In this document: one piece after another, positions 55,436 through 64,000 of the stretch
How the letters are laid out: the number at the start of each line of letters is the position of its first letter
How positions within the stretch are numbered: the first letter of the stretch is position 1
Assembly: GCF_022758885.1 (NCBI RefSeq)
Contig: NZ_JALEBH010000001.1
Coordinates: 2,170,001 to 2,234,000 of the forward strand
Reading direction: 5' to 3'
Length of the DNA stretch: 64,000 nucleotides
Source of the DNA: Sphingobium sp. BYY-5
Lineage (GTDB): Bacteria > Pseudomonadota > Alphaproteobacteria > Sphingomonadales > Sphingomonadaceae
Notes under the pieces: model-generated
What the model was told of the DNA's origin: nothing
Seen by the model: only the letters and a program-made list of their open reading frames with translations
Database searches by the model: none
Translations under genes and position numbers: made by a program

Positions 55436-57334
55436 ATGACGGACCAACCGGGCGACGCTCCGGGCCACGGAGACGGCTCGCACGGAAAGCTGCCTGTCCT
55501 CGCCCTTGGCGCGCTGGGCGTCGTGTTCGGCGATATCGGCACCTCGCCGCTCTACGCCCTCAAGGAAAGCTTCGTTGGCCATCATCCGCTGGCGGTCGAT
55601 CCCGATCATATTTTCGGCGTGCTCTCCCTGATCTTCTGGACGATGACGCTCCTCGTCACGCTCAAATATGTGTTCATCGTGATGCGCGCCGACAATAAGG
55701 GCGAAGGCGGCAGCATGGCCCTCCTCGCCCTCATCTCGCGCACGCTGGGCGAGACGAGATGGACGCCGGCCATTGCGATGCTGGGCGTTCTGGCGACCGC
55801 CTTATTCTATGGTGACGCGATCATCACGCCGGCCATGTCGGTGCTATCCGCCATAGAAGGCCTGACGGTCGTGAACAGCAGCTTTGAAGCCTATGTCCTG
55901 CCCATCGCGACGATCATCCTGATTGGACTGTTCGTTATCCAGAAGCATGGCACGGCAAAGGTCGGGGCGCTCTTCGGCCCGATCATGATCGTCTATTTCC
56001 TTGTCCTTGCCGGCCTTGGTGTCGTGAACCTGATCCGGCATCCATCGATCATCGGGATCATCAATCCCTATTGGGCGGTTCATTTCTTCCTCATCGATCC
56101 CAAGCTCGCCTTCCTGGCTTTGGGTTCGGTCGTGCTGGCGGTGACGGGCGCGGAGGCCCTCTATGCGGACATGGGGCATTTCGGTCGAAAGGCGATCAGC
56201 ATTTCCTGGCTCTATGCCGCCTTCCCCTGTCTTCTTCTTAACTATATGGGCCAGGGCGCGCTCCTCCTCGACAATCCGGCGGCGGCCGCCAATCCCTTCT
56301 TCCTCCTCGCGCCGGAATGGGCGCGCCTGCCGCTGGTCATCCTCGCAACCATGGCCACGGTGATCGCCAGTCAGGCCGTCATCTCCGGCGCCTTCTCGGT
56401 CACGCAGCAGGCCGTGCAACTGGGTTTCCTGCCACGCCTCAGGATTGAGCATACCAGCGCGGCGGCGGCGGGACAGATCTATGTGCCACTGGTCAACTGG
56501 GCGCTGCTCGTCCTGGTCCTGCTGCTGGTGCTCGGCTTCAAATCGTCCAGCAACCTTGCGGCGGCCTATGGCATCGCCGTCACCGGCACGATGGTCATCA
56601 CCGCCTGCATGATGGGCGTGCTCACCTTCAGCGTCTGGCGTTGGAATCCGCTCCTTGCGGGGGCGACGACAGGTCTGTTCCTGCTGATCGACGGCGCCTA
56701 TTTTGCCTCGAACGCGACCAAGATACCCGATGGCGGCTGGTTCCCGCTGCTGGTCGCCGCTATCACCTTCGTGGCGCTCACCACCTGGTCGAAGGGTCGC
56801 GCGATCATGCGCCATTATATGAACGAAGGCGCGATGGAAGTGCCGCTGTTCATCCAGTCGGTGTCGCAATCCTTGAAGCGCGTGCCTGGCACGGCCATTT
56901 TCCTCTCGTCCCGCGTCGAGGGCGTTCCCCCCGCCCTGCTGCACAATGTGAAGCATAACAAGGTGCTGCATGAGCGGGTCATCATCCTGACCATACAGAC
57001 AGAGGGCGTGCCGCATCTGCCGCTTACCGGCCGTGATGAGGTCACGGACTGGGGTGAGGGTTTCTACAGGATCGTCTGGCGTCACGGCTTCATGGAGGAT
57101 GTGGACGTCCCGGCCGCCATGAAGATGGTGAACGGGTGCGGCGGTCCCATCAACATCAGCGACACCAGCTATTTCCTCAGCCGCCAGACGCTTATTCCCT
57201 CGGAAAGGCCTGGCATGGCAATCTGGCGCGAGAAGGTCTTCGCGTGGATGATCCGCAACGCAGAAACGCCGATGGAATTTTTCAAACTGCCAACCAACCG
57301 CGTGGTGGAGCTGGGATCGCAGGTCGAGATCTGA
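55436..57334 (+). CDS. kup: Potassium uptake protein Kup
   Basis: A 632-residue K+/H+ symporter with 12 helices. The N-terminal signature is [20 protein letters not shown], followed by [20 protein letters not shown], the [20 protein letters not shown] region, then [13 protein letters not shown]. The C-terminal cytoplasmic domain ends [16 protein letters not shown]. The start begins [12 protein letters not shown]. It is convergent with the kdp genes, pairing constitutive uptake with the inducible Kdp pump. Confidence 0.96.
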   Translation: MTDQPGDAPGHGDGSHGKLPVLALGALGVVFGDIGTSPLYALKESFVGHHPLAVDPDHIFGVLSLIFWTMTLLVTLKYVFIVMRADNKGEGGSMALLALISRTLGETRWTPAIAMLGVLATALFYGDAIITPAMSVLSAIEGLTVVNSSFEAYVLPIATIILIGLFVIQKHGTAKVGALFGPIMIVYFLVLAGLGVVNLIRHPSIIGIINPYWAVHFFLIDPKLAFLALGSVVLAVTGAEALYADMGHFGRKAISISWLYAAFPCLLLNYMGQGALLLDNPAAAANPFFLLAPEWARLPLVILATMATVIASQAVISGAFSVTQQAVQLGFLPRLRIEHTSAAAAGQIYVPLVNWALLVLVLLLVLGFKSSSNLAAAYGIAVTGTMVITACMMGVLTFSVWRWNPLLAGATTGLFLLIDGAYFASNATKIPDGGWFPLLVAAITFVALTTWSKGRAIMRHYMNEGAMEVPLFIQSVSQSLKRVPGTAIFLSSRVEGVPPALLHNVKHNKVLHERVIILTIQTEGVPHLPLTGRDEVTDWGEGFYRIVWRHGFMEDVDVPAAMKMVNGCGGPINISDTSYFLSRQTLIPSERPGMAIWREKVFAWMIRNAETPMEFFKLPTNRVVELGSQVEI

Positions 57335-57376
57335 ACATGCAGTCGATGCCCCTCCGGCGATGACGGCAGAGGCTAT

Positions 57377-58105
57377 TCAGGCGCTGCCAGGGGCGAACTC
57401 CTCGGTCTCGCCCTCGACATTGAAGCGCAGCCGATACCCGATGCCCAACTCGTTTCCGATGATCCTCGGCCGCTGGGGATCGGCTTCCAGCTTCTGACGC
57501 AGCGTCCGCACCAGCACCCGCAGATATTCTACATGATGCTCCATTTCGTTGGGCCAGACATGCGCCATGATCTGCTCATGGGTGATGACCCGGCCCGGAA
57601 ATTTGGCAAGCTGGGCGAGTACGGCATATTCCTTGGGCGTCAGATGCACTTCCTTGCCAGCCTTAAGAACGATCCGTGCAATAAGGTCGATCTCGACATC
57701 CCCTGCCCGCACCATGGTCACGCCGCCGTCCTTGGTCATGCGGTTGCGGAGCGCCACGCGGACACGGGCCAGAAGTTCCTCGGTATCGAACGGCTTGGTC
57801 AGATAGTCGTCCGCGCCCAGATCCAGTGCCGCGACCTTCTGGTCGGTCGCATCTCTCGCCGATACGATAATGAGCGTCGTGTCGGATTGCTGCTTGAAGA
57901 GAGGAACCAGTTCCAGCCCGTCGCGATCGGGCAGCCCCAAGTCCAGCAGACTGATGTCGGGACGCTCTTCCTTGAGCTTTTCCAACGCATCGCGCGCATT
58001 TCCCGCTTCGATCGTGGCATAATCGACCCGCGCCAGAGCGGCCTGGATCAGCTTGCGGATATGTGGCTCGTCATCGACGATCAGCACCTTGTGACGCACT
58101 TTCAT
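57377..58105 (-). CDS. kdpE: Response regulator KdpE
   Basis: A 242-residue OmpR-type transcription factor for kdpFABC. The receiver domain has LIVDDEPHIRKLI (acidic pair), SLLDLGLPDRDGLELVPLF (phospho-Asp) and DDYLTKPFDTEELLARVRVA (Lys). The winged-helix DNA-binding domain has HLTPKEYAVLAQLAKFPGRV and HVEYLRVLVRTLRQKLEADP. It overlaps kdpD by four bases. Confidence 0.95.
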   Translation of the reverse strand: MKVRHKVLIVDDEPHIRKLIQAALARVDYATIEAGNARDALEKLKEERPDISLLDLGLPDRDGLELVPLFKQQSDTTLIIVSARDATDQKVAALDLGADDYLTKPFDTEELLARVRVALRNRMTKDGGVTMVRAGDVEIDLIARIVLKAGKEVHLTPKEYAVLAQLAKFPGRVITHEQIMAHVWPNEMEHHVEYLRVLVRTLRQKLEADPQRPRIIGNELGIGYRLRFNVEGETEEFAPGSA

Positions 58106-60774
58106 AATATGTCCTTTTGGGGCAAATCGGTAATGATGAGCGCCTGCGGGATGGTGATGGTGAAGCAGGCGCCGAAAGGCTCGTCATTATTTGCGGCGGA
58201 AACGGTAAGGCCCATGGCCTCCGCAAAGCCCTTGACGATAGCGAGGCCAAGGCCCGTGCCGTGCTTGGCCCGATCCGAACCTTCCAGCCGCGTGAACGTG
58301 TCGAAGACGCGCGCTTCCGCGCCGGAAGGAATGCCCGGCCCCTGGTCGAGGACCGAGAGAGCGATCGCGTCGGGCAACCGTCGCCCCCTGACCAGGACGG
58401 GCGTGCCGGGGTCGGCATAGCGACCGGCATTGTCGAGGAGGTTGATGAGGCAATGGTGCAGCAATGTCGGATCGACCCGGACGAGCGGGATATCGGGCAG
58501 GATATCGACCTTCACGTCATGTCCGACAAGGGATTGGCGCGTATCATGGACTGCACCTGCCACCGCATCGAACAGATCGGTGGGTTCAACCTTGAGCGGC
58601 AAGGCGCCAGCCTCCACGCGTGCCATGTCGAGCAGATTGGCGACGAAGCGATTGAGGCGCTGCGCCTCCGCCGCCACCGAATCGAGCAGGTCCGATGGCT
58701 GCTGGCGCTTTAACTCATGTATGGCCGAGATGATCGTCGTAAGCGGCGTGCGCAGGTCGTGGCTGACCGACGACAGCAGCGCGGAACGCAGCCGATCCCG
58801 CTCGCGTATCTGCCGGGCGTCGAGCATTTCTTCCTCAAGCGCCATGCGATCGAACGCGATGGAGGCCTGGTCGAGGAGGCTCATGAGCAAAGGGATCTGG
58901 TCCGATCGCAGAGGCGCGCCGGCATCTTCGCGCGCAAGGCCAAGCACGCCCAGGACGCCGCGCGTGGTGCGCAGCGGATGGAACAGCCAGTCGGAAGCCG
59001 TCAGCGTCGATGATCCGCGCCCGGCGGGCTGCTCATTGTCCATCGCCCATTGCGCAGCGGCTTTTTCGATCTGCCCCAGCCGATCTTCCGGCGGAAAGGC
59101 TGCGCGCAGTTGCGGGCCATCCCTCGAAGGAAGGAGCAGGACGGTGCGGAGGGACAATAGGCGAGACACTTCCGCACAGATGGCCTGCATCAGTTCTTCC
59201 TGACTGGCCGACGCCGTGAGTTGACGCGAAAAGCCCGCAAGCGCCGCATTCTGGCGCGCGCTGGACTGGGCAAGATCCGCCTGCGCGCGCACCCGCGCGG
59301 CAAACTGGCTGGTCACGATGGCGACACCCAGCAGCACGAGGATGCTGATGACATTTTCGGGATTGTTGACTGTGAGCGTTCCGGTGGGGGGCAGGAAGAA
59401 GAAATTATAGGCGAGGCTGGAGACAAGGCCGGAAAACAAACCGGCACGCAGGCCGAAGGACGCAGCCGCGAACATGACTGGAATGAGGTAGAGCAAGGCG
59501 ATATTGCTGATGTCGATGCTCTCGACAAGCAGGCGTCCAAGCGTCGTCATGCCCGCGATCATCAGTGCCGACCAGAGATAATCGATCGGCTTGCCCCAAT
59601 TTGCTCCCGGGGCCTTGCTCGCGACTTTCCGGCTGCGCGCCGCGTCATCGCCGGGCAGGACATGGACGGCGACATCGCCGATCTCGCGCACCAGCTTGTC
59701 GACCACCGATCCATGGCGCATCTCGAACCACCAGGACCGGGTCGATTTGCCGATCACGATCTGGGTTGCGCGGGCATCGCTTACATAATGCCGAAGCCCT
59801 TCGACCACGGTCGGCGCGGGAATGGCGGCGGTTGTTGCACCCAGCCGTGAGGCGAGCGCCATGGTATCGGCCAACTGCTCGCGCTCCTGCGCCGTGAAGG
59901 CGAGGCTGCGCTGCGTTTCGATATGGACGGCGGACCAGGGTGCTTTGAGCCCATCGGCAAGGCGCTTGGCCGCGCGGACCAGTCCCTGCGCGCTCGGCGC
60001 CTCGCTGATCGCGACGAGAATGCGATCACCCGCAGCGAAACTGCCCGCCAGAGCATGGGCGCGTACATAGTCCAGCATCTGCGCATCGACGGCCTGCGCA
60101 GCCGTGCGCAACGCCATTTCTCTGAGCGCGGTCAGGTTGGATTTCGAAAAGAAATGACTGAGCGCCCGCGTCGCTTCCTGCGGGATATAGACCTTCCCTT
60201 CCTTCAGGCGCTCGATCAGTTCGTCCGGCGGGATGTCCACCACCTCGATCTCGGCCATTTCGAGAATGGAATCCGGAACGGTCTCTCGCACCCGGACACG
60301 GGTGAAGGAAGCAACGATATCATTAAGGCTTTCGACATGCTGGATATTGACCGTCGAATAGACGTCTATGCCTGCGTCCAGCAGTTCCTCGACGTCCTGA
60401 TAGCGTTTGGGATGACGGCTGCCTGCCGCGTTGGTGTGGGCAAGCTCATCCACTAGGACGAGGGCGGGCCGACGTTCAAGGATGGCATCGATGTCCATCT
60501 CGCCGAGCCGGTGGCCCCTATGATCGACGTCGCGCCGCGCAATGATCTCATGACCGGCCAGAAGCGCTTCGGTTTCCTTGCGGCCATGGGTCTCGACGAC
60601 GCCCACGACAACGTCGATACCCGATTTGCGACGCTGCATACCGTCGGTCAGCATCTCATAGGTCTTGCCCACACCAGGCGCCGCACCAAGGAAGATTTTG
60701 AGACGGCCGCGACCTTCCTGCGCCGCCTGGCGCAGGAAGGCTTCGGGGTCGCGACGTGTGGGATCAGTCATCAA
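58102..60774 (-). CDS. kdpD: Osmosensitive K+ sensor histidine kinase KdpD
   Basis: An 890-residue kinase. The N-terminal KdpD domain has Walker [18 protein letters not shown] and [20 protein letters not shown], and a USP-like domain follows (~250-375). Four close helices come next ([20 protein letters not shown] and on), then a GAF-like part. The HisKA box is [20 protein letters not shown] and the ATPase has [20 protein letters not shown] and [11 protein letters not shown]. It overlaps kdpC and kdpE by four bases each. Confidence 0.96.
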   Translation of the reverse strand: MMTDPTRRDPEAFLRQAAQEGRGRLKIFLGAAPGVGKTYEMLTDGMQRRKSGIDVVVGVVETHGRKETEALLAGHEIIARRDVDHRGHRLGEMDIDAILERRPALVLVDELAHTNAAGSRHPKRYQDVEELLDAGIDVYSTVNIQHVESLNDIVASFTRVRVRETVPDSILEMAEIEVVDIPPDELIERLKEGKVYIPQEATRALSHFFSKSNLTALREMALRTAAQAVDAQMLDYVRAHALAGSFAAGDRILVAISEAPSAQGLVRAAKRLADGLKAPWSAVHIETQRSLAFTAQEREQLADTMALASRLGATTAAIPAPTVVEGLRHYVSDARATQIVIGKSTRSWWFEMRHGSVVDKLVREIGDVAVHVLPGDDAARSRKVASKAPGANWGKPIDYLWSALMIAGMTTLGRLLVESIDISNIALLYLIPVMFAAASFGLRAGLFSGLVSSLAYNFFFLPPTGTLTVNNPENVISILVLLGVAIVTSQFAARVRAQADLAQSSARQNAALAGFSRQLTASASQEELMQAICAEVSRLLSLRTVLLLPSRDGPQLRAAFPPEDRLGQIEKAAAQWAMDNEQPAGRGSSTLTASDWLFHPLRTTRGVLGVLGLAREDAGAPLRSDQIPLLMSLLDQASIAFDRMALEEEMLDARQIRERDRLRSALLSSVSHDLRTPLTTIISAIHELKRQQPSDLLDSVAAEAQRLNRFVANLLDMARVEAGALPLKVEPTDLFDAVAGAVHDTRQSLVGHDVKVDILPDIPLVRVDPTLLHHCLINLLDNAGRYADPGTPVLVRGRRLPDAIALSVLDQGPGIPSGAEARVFDTFTRLEGSDRAKHGTGLGLAIVKGFAEAMGLTVSAANNDEPFGACFTITIPQALIITDLPQKDIL

Positions 60775-61358
60775 GACTTGGTAGCGCCGATCTGATCCAA
60801 TCGTCGATTGATTTCCAGGACATTGACGCGGGGTTCCCCCAAAAGGCCAAGCAAGGGCTTTTCGATGCTCTGGTCGACCAGAGCGCGAACCTTCACCACT
60901 TCCATGCCCCGAACCCGCGCGATCCGGTCGACCTGATAATAGGCCGCTTCCGGCGTGATATCGGGATCAAGGCCCGACCCCGATGCCGTTACGAGGTCCG
61001 CCGGAACCGCCTTGCCGGGATTGGCCTGCCGGAGCTTTTCGCTATCCGCCTTTACCCGGTCGACCAGCGCCTGACTGGTCGGACCGAGGTTCGACCCCGA
61101 AGAAGCGAGGCCATCATAGCCCTTGCCCGCCGCCGAGGGTCGCGAGGTGAAATAGCGGTCGGCGGCGAAGCCCTGGCCGATCAGCTTCGATCCGACCACT
61201 TTGTCGTCCTGCTCGATCAGGCTGCCATTGGCTTGCGATGGAAAGACCAGTTGGCCGATGCCGGTCAGGGCAAGCGGATAGGCCAGCCCCAGCAGGATGG
61301 CGAACAGGACGGTCATGACCAAAGCAGGCCTGAGCGAAGTGAGTATGTCCTTGTTCAT
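60771..61358 (-). CDS. kdpC: Potassium-transporting ATPase subunit KdpC
   Basis: A 195-residue single-helix subunit that boosts ATP binding by KdpB. It begins [20 protein letters not shown] with [20 protein letters not shown] and contains the [28 protein letters not shown] and [20 protein letters not shown] motifs. The ATG at 61358 has GAGGAA seven bases before it. A TTG five codons upstream overlaps the kdpB stop and is less likely. Confidence 0.95.
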   Translation of the reverse strand: MNKDILTSLRPALVMTVLFAILLGLAYPLALTGIGQLVFPSQANGSLIEQDDKVVGSKLIGQGFAADRYFTSRPSAAGKGYDGLASSGSNLGPTSQALVDRVKADSEKLRQANPGKAVPADLVTASGSGLDPDITPEAAYYQVDRIARVRGMEVVKVRALVDQSIEKPLLGLLGEPRVNVLEINRRLDQIGATKS

Positions 61359-61369
61359 GGATAAGTTCC

Positions 61370-63406
61370 TCAAGCCAGACCAAGGCCATTGACGGCCAGG
61401 TCGATGAGTTTGATGCCGACAAACGGCGCGATCAGGCCGCCAAGGCCGTAGATCGCCAGGTTGCGGGCCAGCAGCGGCCCGGCGCCGATCGGGCGATAGG
61501 TCACGCCTTTCAGCGCCAGTGGCACCAGCAGCGGGATGATGAGCGCGTTGAAGATGATCGCGGACAGGATGGCGCTCTGGGGCGTCGCCAGGCCCATGAC
61601 GTTGAGCACGCCCAGACTCGGATAGAGCACCACGAACATGGCCGGGATGATCGCGAAATATTTGGCCACGTCGTTGGCGACCGAGAAGGTCGTGAGCGCA
61701 CCGCGGGTCATGAGGAGCTGCTTGCCCAGGCCCACGACTTCGATCAGCTTGGTCGGATCGCTGTCGAGATCCACCATGTTGCCCGCCTCTCGCGCCGCCT
61801 GCGTACCGGTATTCATGGCGACGCCGACGTCCGCTTGCGCAAGCGCCGGAGCGTCATTGGTGCCGTCACCGCACATGGCGACAAGGCGTCCGCCTTCCTG
61901 CTGCTTGCGGATCAGCGCCAGCTTGTCCTCCGGCGTGGCTTGCGCCAGGAAATCGTCCACACCCGCCTCGGCCGCGATGCTGGCGGCGGTCAGTGGATTG
62001 TCGCCGGTTATCATGACCGTGCGGATGCCCATCATGCGCAGTTCGCCGAAGCGCTCGCGGATGCCGGCCTTCACGATGTCCTTGAGGAAGATGGCGCCCA
62101 GAAGTTCGCCATCCTTCGCCACGGCAAGCGGCGTGCCACCTGCACGGGCGATCTCGTCGCTGATGCGACGCAGTTCCTCGGCCGCGCGGGTCTTCGCGGC
62201 GTCAGGATAGGCCCGCAATATCGAATCCACCGCGCCCTTCTGAATGGTGGAGCCATTGAAGCTGACACCTGAAACGCGCGTCTGTGCCGTGAAGGGAATG
62301 ACCTCTGCACCTGCGGGCAGCGCCTGCGCCGTCTGGCCGAACTTCTCGCGAGCGAGCAGGACGATCGACCGGCCCTCCGGCGTTTCGTCGGCAAGGCTGG
62401 CAAGCAATGCCGCTTCGACAAGGCCGGATTGCGTGGCGCTGCCCACGACGCGAAACTCCGTCGCCTGACGATCGCCCACCGTAATCGTACCCGTCTTGTC
62501 GAGCAGCAGCACGTCGATATCGCCCGCCGCCTCGACCGCACGCCCGGATTTGGCGAGTACGTTGAAGCGCACGAGCCGGTCCATGCCGGCGATGCCGATC
62601 GCCGACAGCAGCGCCGCGATGGTGGTCGGGATGAGGGTGATGAGCAGCGCGGCCAGGATCGACACCGGGATCGAACCGCCCGCATAGCTGGCAAAGCCCG
62701 GAATAGTGCCGACCGCGATCAGGAAGATGATCGTAAGGCCGACGAGCAGCAGCGTGAGCGCGATCTCGTTCGGCGTCTTCTGACGTTCCGCGCCTTCGAC
62801 GAGCGCGATCATGCGATCGAGAAAGCCCTGCCCCGGATTCACCGTGACGCGCACCCGGATTTCGTCGGAGATAACGCGCGTGCCGGCCGTCACGGCAGAA
62901 CGGTCGCCGCCTGCCTCGCGAATCACCGGCGCTGATTCGCCGGTGATAGCCGCCTCGTTGACGGACGCGACGCCCGAGACGACTTCACCGTCGGACGGGA
63001 TCAGGTCCCCCGTCTCGACCAGGACGATGTCACCGAGTTTCAGAACGCTCGCAGCGACATTCTCGATCTCGCGGCCATCGCCCTTCAGGCGCTTGGCGGT
63101 GAGATCGGCCTTGGTCGCGCGCAGCGAGGCGGCCTGCGCCTTGCCGCGCCCTTCGGCCAGCGCCTCGGCGAAAGTACCGAAGAGAACCGTGAGCCAGAGC
63201 CAGATGACGAGCTGAAGCTTGAAGCCCATGCTAAGCCCGTCCTGCCCGACCGCGAGCAGGACAGTGAGGAGCGTCGCCACGACGGCCGTGGTGAACATCA
63301 CCGGGTTCCGGATCAGTTCCTTTGGATTGAGTTTGCGGAAGGCGTCGCCGATCGCAGGTACGATCAGGTCAGCGGTAAAGAGCGATTTGGACGCGGTGCG
63401 TGCCAT
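61370..63406 (-). CDS. kdpB: Potassium-transporting ATPase catalytic subunit KdpB
   Basis: A 678-residue P-type ATPase. Key motifs are the A-domain ITGESAPV, the phosphorylation site [14 protein letters not shown] and the hinge [20 protein letters not shown]. The start is [20 protein letters not shown] with GGAG seven bases before ATG; an upstream in-frame start adds 11 residues inside the kdpA overlap region. It ends 11 bases before the kdpC start. The K+-binding path is in KdpA. Confidence 0.97.
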   Translation of the reverse strand: MARTASKSLFTADLIVPAIGDAFRKLNPKELIRNPVMFTTAVVATLLTVLLAVGQDGLSMGFKLQLVIWLWLTVLFGTFAEALAEGRGKAQAASLRATKADLTAKRLKGDGREIENVAASVLKLGDIVLVETGDLIPSDGEVVSGVASVNEAAITGESAPVIREAGGDRSAVTAGTRVISDEIRVRVTVNPGQGFLDRMIALVEGAERQKTPNEIALTLLLVGLTIIFLIAVGTIPGFASYAGGSIPVSILAALLITLIPTTIAALLSAIGIAGMDRLVRFNVLAKSGRAVEAAGDIDVLLLDKTGTITVGDRQATEFRVVGSATQSGLVEAALLASLADETPEGRSIVLLAREKFGQTAQALPAGAEVIPFTAQTRVSGVSFNGSTIQKGAVDSILRAYPDAAKTRAAEELRRISDEIARAGGTPLAVAKDGELLGAIFLKDIVKAGIRERFGELRMMGIRTVMITGDNPLTAASIAAEAGVDDFLAQATPEDKLALIRKQQEGGRLVAMCGDGTNDAPALAQADVGVAMNTGTQAAREAGNMVDLDSDPTKLIEVVGLGKQLLMTRGALTTFSVANDVAKYFAIIPAMFVVLYPSLGVLNVMGLATPQSAILSAIIFNALIIPLLVPLALKGVTYRPIGAGPLLARNLAIYGLGGLIAPFVGIKLIDLAVNGLGLA

Positions 63407-63422
63407 GTTTATGCTCCGATTC

Positions 63423-64000
63423 TCAGAAAAGCTGGCCACGGATCATCGCGAGATGATCGGCGATCGGGCCAAGGGCGAGGCTGGGCAGGAAGGTGAGGCC
63501 ACCCACGATCAGGACGATGCCGACCAGCAGCCCGGTCCAGAGCGGACCGGTCGTCGGGAAGCTGCCTGCGGTTTCCGGCGTGTATTTCTTCGCCGCCAGT
63601 CCGCCCGCAATGGCCAGCATCGGCACGATGATGAAGAAGCGGCCGATCCACATCGCGACACCCAACATGCCATTGTAGAAGGGCGTGTTGGCGCTGATAC
63701 CCGCAAAGGCCGAACCATTGTTGCCCACACCCGAAGTGAATGCATAGAGAATCTCACTGAAGCCATGCGGCCCCTTGTTGAGCGGCCCGGCCAGACCGAC
63801 GTCCAGCACGCTGGCGATGGCGGTGAAGCCCAGGATAATCAGCGGCAGGACAGCGATCGCAAGGACCGCCAGCTTGACCTCCCGGCTCTCGATCTTCTTG
63901 CCGACATATTCGGGTGTACGCCCAACCATAAGACCTGCGACGAACACGGCGAGGATGGCGAACAGCAAGAAGCCGTATATCCCTGCACCAACGCCGCCGA
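63423..64000 (-). CDS. kdpA: Potassium-transporting ATPase subunit KdpA, C-terminal part
   Basis: The last ~192 codons of the K+-channel-like subunit; the beginning lies beyond the window. The visible part begins [20 protein letters not shown] and includes [20 protein letters not shown], the selectivity-filter-like [12 protein letters not shown] and several helices, and ends [11 protein letters not shown]. It lies 16 bases before kdpB. Any kdpF and the KdpE operator would be outside the window. Confidence 0.96.
   Translation of the reverse strand, partial: GGVGAGIYGFLLFAILAVFVAGLMVGRTPEYVGKKIESREVKLAVLAIAVLPLIILGFTAIASVLDVGLAGPLNKGPHGFSEILYAFTSGVGNNGSAFAGISANTPFYNGMLGVAMWIGRFFIIVPMLAIAGGLAAKKYTPETAGSFPTTGPLWTGLLVGIVLIVGGLTFLPSLALGPIADHLAMIRGQLF

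Overview
The window is GC-rich chromosomal DNA from an alphaproteobacterium, most likely of the family Sphingomonadaceae (Sphingobium-like). This is inferred from protein character and gene order, not from a database search. The supports are a uS5 with a long Gly/Arg-rich N-terminal extension, the ctaC-ctaD-ctaB-small-ctaG-ctaE-surf1-thrC order, a DUF1489 protein, an M23 peptidase with a bactofilin, a gene-transfer-agent (GTA)-type lysis pair, and the abundance of short secreted lipoproteins.

Layout. (1) 1-2.8 kb: the 5' end of lepA, a CsgG-like secreted protein, an acyltransferase-3 membrane protein, and a 78-codon secreted ORF that looks like an SRPBCC protein with its middle deleted. (2) 2.8-20.3 kb: the str-S10-spc ribosomal superoperon, all on the minus strand, in the order rpsL-rpsG-fusA-tuf-rpsJ-rplC-rplD-rplW-rplB-rpsS-rplV-rpsC-rplP-rpmC-rpsQ-rplN-rplX-rplE-rpsN-rpsH-rplF-rplR-rpsE-rpmD-rplO-secY-adk. 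A consensus-like promoter lies about 200 bases before rpsL. The alpha operon (rpsM-rpsK-rpoA-rplQ) does not follow adk. Several long spacers in this operon carry strong hairpins, two of them followed by U-tracts like intrinsic terminators. (3) 20.5-31.4 kb: M23 peptidase with bactofilin, a GNAT protein, comM, rlmE, ppx, an M20 peptidase, and a Sec accessory group (yajC, a single fused secDF, and an Mth938-domain protein that appears to start at CTG).

(4) 31.5-34.1 kb, the accessory island: a tRNA-Pro(GGG) with its promoter, an 829-bp IS5-family element with a -1 slippery heptamer, a GTA-type endolysin and holin pair, and an unannotated minus-strand unit encoding an 18-residue peptide behind a near-complete anti-16S Shine-Dalgarno. 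(5) 34.1-43.2 kb: a lipoprotein, an rRNA-methyltransferase-like protein, thrC, and the aa3-type cytochrome c oxidase operon, including a 45-codon membrane protein. (6) 43.4-47.9 kb: pyrE-pdxJ-acpS-lepB followed by an AI-2E-family transporter where rnc-era would usually stand. (7) 47.9-54.7 kb: FKBP and cyclophilin isomerases, rpsU, a class II aldolase, a small outer-membrane barrel, two lipoproteins, mgtE and DUF1489. (8) 54.7-64 kb: a transposase fragment, a small membrane protein, kup, and the kdp potassium system (kdpA partial, kdpB, kdpC, kdpD, kdpE). This puts low-affinity and high-affinity K+ uptake side by side.

The observations I rank highest are the 18-residue peptide unit at 33.7-34.1 kb, the terminator-like hairpins inside the ribosomal operon, the CTG-started Mth938 gene, and the GTA lysis pair at a tRNA/IS site.
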